A stretch of DNA of 26,012 nt from an uncultured Coleofasciculus sp. (GTDB taxonomy: Bacteria; Cyanobacteriota; Cyanobacteriia; Cyanobacteriales; Coleofasciculaceae): contig CADCTM010000735.1 of assembly GCA_902805485.1 (NCBI GenBank), forward strand, positions 1 to 26,012. Direction: 5' to 3'. Shown here one piece after another: positions 23,268-26,012 of this stretch. Under the pieces are notes generated by a model. The model had not been told where the DNA came from. It did not search any database and saw only the letters and a list, made by a program, of their open reading frames with translations. Position 1 is the stretch's first letter. Each line of letters begins with the position of its first letter. The position numbers and the translations under genes were made by a program.

Positions 23268-23837
23268 CTATGGGAGCGCTACGTCTTCATAAACTGCGTT
23301 TAGTGTTTCCTCAAAGTCAATACTTTCAAGTTGAAATAAAGTCTGTTTTGGCGTATAAGATTGCAACACCCAAAGCCCTTGATCATTGCGCCGGAAGCAC
23401 TCAACTCGCTGCCGCTTGGTGTTAATTAGGACATACTCACGAAGGGTTGCTAGTTCTTGGTAGTCGGCAAACTTGTCACCTCGATCAAACGCTTCTGTAG
23501 AGTCGGACAGGACTTCGACAATAAGAGTTGGAAATTGCTTGTAGGTGGAGGTTTCTTGATCGCGTGGGTCGCAAGTGACCATCACATCAGGATAGTAGAA
23601 TCGATTTAGTGTTTCAATCCGGGCTTTCATGTCGGAAATATAAACACGGCAACCTGAACCTCGGACGTGGCTACGGAGAAGTGTTGCAATGTTAAGAGCA
23701 ATGGTGACGTGGGAGTCACTTGCTCCTGCCATCGCGTAGATTTGCCCATCAATGTATTCGTGTTTGATAGGGCTTTGTTCCTCCATCTGGAGGTATTCGT
23801 CAGGTGTGAAACGCGACTGCTGGGGGGAAGCAATCAT
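23268..23837 (-). CDS. Uma2/DUF820 family protein (PD-(D/E)XK nuclease fold)
   Basis: A 189-residue protein of a family that is greatly expanded in cyanobacteria. Marks are FTPDEYLQMEEQSPIKHEYIDGQIYAMAG (start of the domain), YYPDVMVTCD with a likely metal-binding Asp, LIVEVLSDSTEAFDRGDKFADYQ with the following Glu, and EYVLINTKRQRVECFRR with a lysine. These fit the restriction-endonuclease-like fold, but no DNA target or role is known for the family. The gene ends 19 bases from the end of cobB on the opposite strand. Confidence 0.85.
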   Translation of the reverse strand: MIASPQQSRFTPDEYLQMEEQSPIKHEYIDGQIYAMAGASDSHVTIALNIATLLRSHVRGSGCRVYISDMKARIETLNRFYYPDVMVTCDPRDQETSTYKQFPTLIVEVLSDSTEAFDRGDKFADYQELATLREYVLINTKRQRVECFRRNDQGLWVLQSYTPKQTLFQLESIDFEETLNAVYEDVALP

Positions 23838-24238
23838 GGCTAGTATATGGCGATAAATTTATTCTTGTATTTGTAATTTTAGATAGGATTTGCGATCTGC
23901 TTGCAGCAGCGCTAGGCTAACGCCTCGCTTCGCTAACGCTATCGCTCCGTTGTGTCGCAGGTGATTGAGAGTGACGTGCTACCGCCAAGAAAAAACGCGA
24001 TCTGCCTTGCCGCAGCGTTAGCGATTGCCTACTATTCCACAATCTCAGCTAACCTCATGGCAACGCATGACGTTGAAAAAATGTTGTTTTTTAGACCAAA
24101 AATAGCAAACACTCGGAAAACGCTTGCGCCAAATCAACTATGTATCACTCAACAGAAATCCATCTTGGGATAATTACTAAATCAATGTTATTGGCGGTAA
24201 GCTACCTGATAGAAATCAAGCCCTATTAGAAGGCTGCC
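23838..24238. other. Spacer rich in short repeats
   Basis: No convincing gene. Two imperfect direct repeats of about 33 bases start at 23892 and 23997 (both begin GCGATCTGC and run through a GCAGCG-TTAGC-type core). Between them is GC-rich palindromic sequence with repeated CTAACGC and GCTTCGC words. An open frame at 23952-24173 runs through these repeats and is not accepted as a gene. No promoter was confidently placed for the glycosyltransferase gene. Confidence 0.5.
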
Positions 24239-25762
24239 ATGCATATTGGATTTCTCAACCCACAAGGTAACTTCGATTCAGCCACTAGTCATATAACGGA
24301 ACATCCAGATTTTGGTGGTCAGCTAATTTATGTCAAACAACTTGCCATAGCAATGGCTGAACAGGGGCATAAAGTTGATATTATCACCCGCCAAATTATT
24401 GACCCAGAGTGGCCTGAGTTTGCAGAGCAGTTTGACACTTATCCAGACGTGGAAAACGTCCGCATCATCCGATTACCAGCAGGACCCAAAGAATTTATAC
24501 CAAAAGAGTTACTGTGGTCGCATCTAGTTAGCGATTGGGTGCCTAACATCCTGAAATTTTATCGAGAGGAGGGCGGTTTACCAGATGCCATGACTGCTCA
24601 CTATGCTGATGGGGGACTAAGCGGCGTTCTGATTGAGGAAGAGACAGGCGTACCCTTCACCTTTACGGCTCATTCTCTGGGTGCCCAGAAGATAGACAAA
24701 TTGGAAGCCACCCCAGAGAATCTGGCAGAAATAGAGCAGCAATTCCATTTCAAATACCGCATCATAGCCGAACGCTTAAGCATGAATCGCTCGGCTGTGA
24801 ATATCACCAGTACAGAACAGGAACGCTTTGAGCAATACTCTCATCCCGCGTATCACGGAGCAGCGGACGTAAACAACGACAACTGTTTTGCTGTGATTCC
24901 ACCAGGAGTAGACTCTTCGATCTTTAGTTCAGAAGCCCACTCCGAAAACGAGGAAGCTACCTACCAACTAATTCAAGAGCGATTGGCGCGAGATATCACT
25001 GAGTCACGCCGGGATTTACCTAGCATCGTGGCATCCAGCCGATTAGCTCCCAAGAAAAATATACTGGGGCTAGTGCAAGCCTTCGCAATGAGCCAAACGC
25101 TTCAGGAAAGAGTCAACTTGGTGCTGCTTACTGGTGGACTGGACGATCCGCTGCGCGAGGAGGCTAACGATGACCTAGCGGAACAAGCGGTCTTAGTCCC
25201 TATCCGCCAGGTAGTGCATGAAAATGACTTGTGGGGCAAGATTAGTGCTTTTGGCTTGTTGGATCAATCGCAAGAGTCACTGGCGGCAACTTATCGATTT
25301 ATGGCTAAACGTGGCTCGGTGTTTGCGCTGACTGCGCTCTATGAACCCTTTGGGCTAGCTCCCTTAGAAGCGGCGGCAACGGGTTTACCAGTTGTAGCAA
25401 CTCAGAATGGTGGTCCAAGCGAGAGCCTGGGAGACGGAGATCAGGAATATGGCGTACTCGTTGACCCAGCAGACCCGGCTGATATTGCGCGGGGTTTGGA
25501 GCGGTTGGTCTGCGATGAAAAAGAGTGGGAGCATTTTGCCCAAGCTGGTCAGGAGCGGGTGCTTTCGTCCTACACCTGGGAAACTACTGCGGAAAAATAC
25601 CTGAGCCTGATCGAGGAGATTGTGTCTGCACCGAAAGCACGTCGTCCCGCTCAACTCGTCCCAATTCATCCCTACTTCCGTAATCCCCAACCGAATACTG
25701 ATATTTCCCTGGAGGAATTGAGCTGTATCTACTTTAGTTCGCCAGTTTTGAGCCACTCTTAA
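24239..25762 (+). CDS. Sucrose-phosphate synthase-type glycosyltransferase (GT4)
   Basis: A 507-residue retaining glycosyltransferase that most likely joins a nucleotide-sugar glucose to fructose 6-phosphate, giving sucrose 6-phosphate, a compatible solute route in cyanobacteria. It shows the GGQ loop (PDFGGQLIYVKQLA, 23-36), HSLGAQK (145-151) as in bacterial sucrose-phosphate synthases, the GT4 nucleotide-sugar residues R268 and K273 in SRLAPKKN, and the E369-x7-E377 pair in YEPFGLAPLEA. There is no C-terminal HAD phosphatase domain, so a separate phosphatase would be needed. Mannosylfructose-phosphate synthase and sucrose synthase are the alternatives; the length (sucrose synthase is about 800) argues against the latter. 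Confidence 0.85.
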   Translation: MHIGFLNPQGNFDSATSHITEHPDFGGQLIYVKQLAIAMAEQGHKVDIITRQIIDPEWPEFAEQFDTYPDVENVRIIRLPAGPKEFIPKELLWSHLVSDWVPNILKFYREEGGLPDAMTAHYADGGLSGVLIEEETGVPFTFTAHSLGAQKIDKLEATPENLAEIEQQFHFKYRIIAERLSMNRSAVNITSTEQERFEQYSHPAYHGAADVNNDNCFAVIPPGVDSSIFSSEAHSENEEATYQLIQERLARDITESRRDLPSIVASSRLAPKKNILGLVQAFAMSQTLQERVNLVLLTGGLDDPLREEANDDLAEQAVLVPIRQVVHENDLWGKISAFGLLDQSQESLAATYRFMAKRGSVFALTALYEPFGLAPLEAAATGLPVVATQNGGPSESLGDGDQEYGVLVDPADPADIARGLERLVCDEKEWEHFAQAGQERVLSSYTWETTAEKYLSLIEEIVSAPKARRPAQLVPIHPYFRNPQPNTDISLEELSCIYFSSPVLSHS

Positions 25763-25819
25763 GACTGAATAAGGTTTGATGTACAGGCGTTGCACAATCG
25801 CAGGATGATTTTGTTGTAG

Positions 25820-25839
25820 GGGCGTATGGCATTACGCCC
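25820..25839. repeat. Short palindromic repeat
   Basis: GGGCGTA and TACGCCC flank TGGCAT, a hairpin with 7-bp arms. It resembles dispersed GTAGGGGCGTA-type elements in cyanobacterial spacers. A related GCGTA/TACGC hairpin lies near 4004-4018. Confidence 0.6.
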
Positions 25840-25846
25840 TTTGAGT

Positions 25847-25887
25847 AGACCTCTTGCAAAAGTAGTCGCTGGGGTACTATGAGGTCT
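25847..25887. repeat. Possible insertion-sequence remnant or miniature element
   Basis: AGACCTC (25847-25853) and GAGGTCT (25881-25887) are 7-bp inverted ends enclosing CTTGCAAAAG. The left end resembles terminal repeats I associate with cyanobacterial insertion sequences, but no transposase is present and no target-site duplication was seen. It could also be just a hairpin. Confidence 0.35.
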
Positions 25888-26012
25888 GAATAAAAGCAAT
25901 CGCTAGCCGTCAATCATCAGCTTTGCTTATTATTCTGCTGAGGAAGCCGAAGTTCGTAATTGTACAGCCCAGCTATCAGATTAAACCTTAAACCAAATCG
26001 TTTTCGGCGATT

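Noticed and set aside
23952..24173. 73-residue open frame
   Set aside because: It begins at a GTG inside repeat sequence, has no ribosome binding site, and its protein has no recognisable features.

Overview
The window is chromosomal DNA of a cyanobacterium. GCGATCGC (HIP1) octamers are scattered through genes and spacers, and the gene set is cyanobacterial: NrtA/CmpA-type ABC transporter, Rbp-type RRM protein, DUF3352 protein, OpcA, and an fbp-tal-zwf-opcA cluster of the kind known from Nostoc and Anabaena. Heptanucleotide tandem repeats (STRR type) in the spacers also suggest a filamentous or related lineage. I cannot name the genus. Almost every gene has a recognisable family. There is no large mobile element and no CRISPR array.

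Layout. 1-2871: end of an ABC permease gene, then a substrate-binding lipoprotein and an ATPase of the nitrate/bicarbonate/cyanate-type uptake family. 3191-3907: universal-stress-like protein behind a leader that can hide its ribosome binding site. 3908-4224: palindromic repeats and a lone CRISPR-repeat-like sequence. 4225-6026 (minus strand): heat-shock repressor HrcA and a small rhodanese, separated by a structured spacer that may carry a small RNA. 6208-9656: DUF3352 membrane-anchored protein, a TrpF-like protein lacking key active-site residues, a small membrane protein (minus strand) and a secreted protein. 9695-11124: serine acetyltransferase CysE and, convergent, a PNPOx-like flavoprotein.

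11251-13816: adenosylcobalamin-dependent (class II) ribonucleotide reductase nrdJ. It is interrupted by a 280-nt group I intron (12475-12754), whose ends are fixed by P1 and P10 pairings and which sits directly after the Cys-Gly codons of the radical-cysteine motif NPCGE. This is the most interesting object in the window. A conserved 72-residue protein and an RRM protein follow.

14971-23248: central carbon metabolism. pfkA (minus strand) diverges from fbp-tal-zwf-opcA, which feeds the oxidative pentose phosphate pathway; a perfect palindrome lies between pfkA and fbp. Three consecutive spacers (tal/zwf, zwf/opcA, opcA/cobB) carry oppositely oriented heptamer arrays that can fold into hairpins in the mRNA. 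cobB, a corrin-ring amidation gene, follows opcA and has an in-frame palindromic repeat insertion in its interdomain linker. 23268-25762: an Uma2/DUF820 nuclease-fold protein (minus strand), a repeat-rich spacer and a sucrose-phosphate-synthase-type glycosyltransferase.

Functional links are partly inference. OpcA is the known activator of glucose-6-phosphate dehydrogenase; Fbp and Tal recycle sugar phosphates into that pathway, while PfkA runs against Fbp. CobB lies on the corrinoid pathway that supplies the NrdJ cofactor, but the two genes are about 8 kb apart with no evidence of co-regulation.
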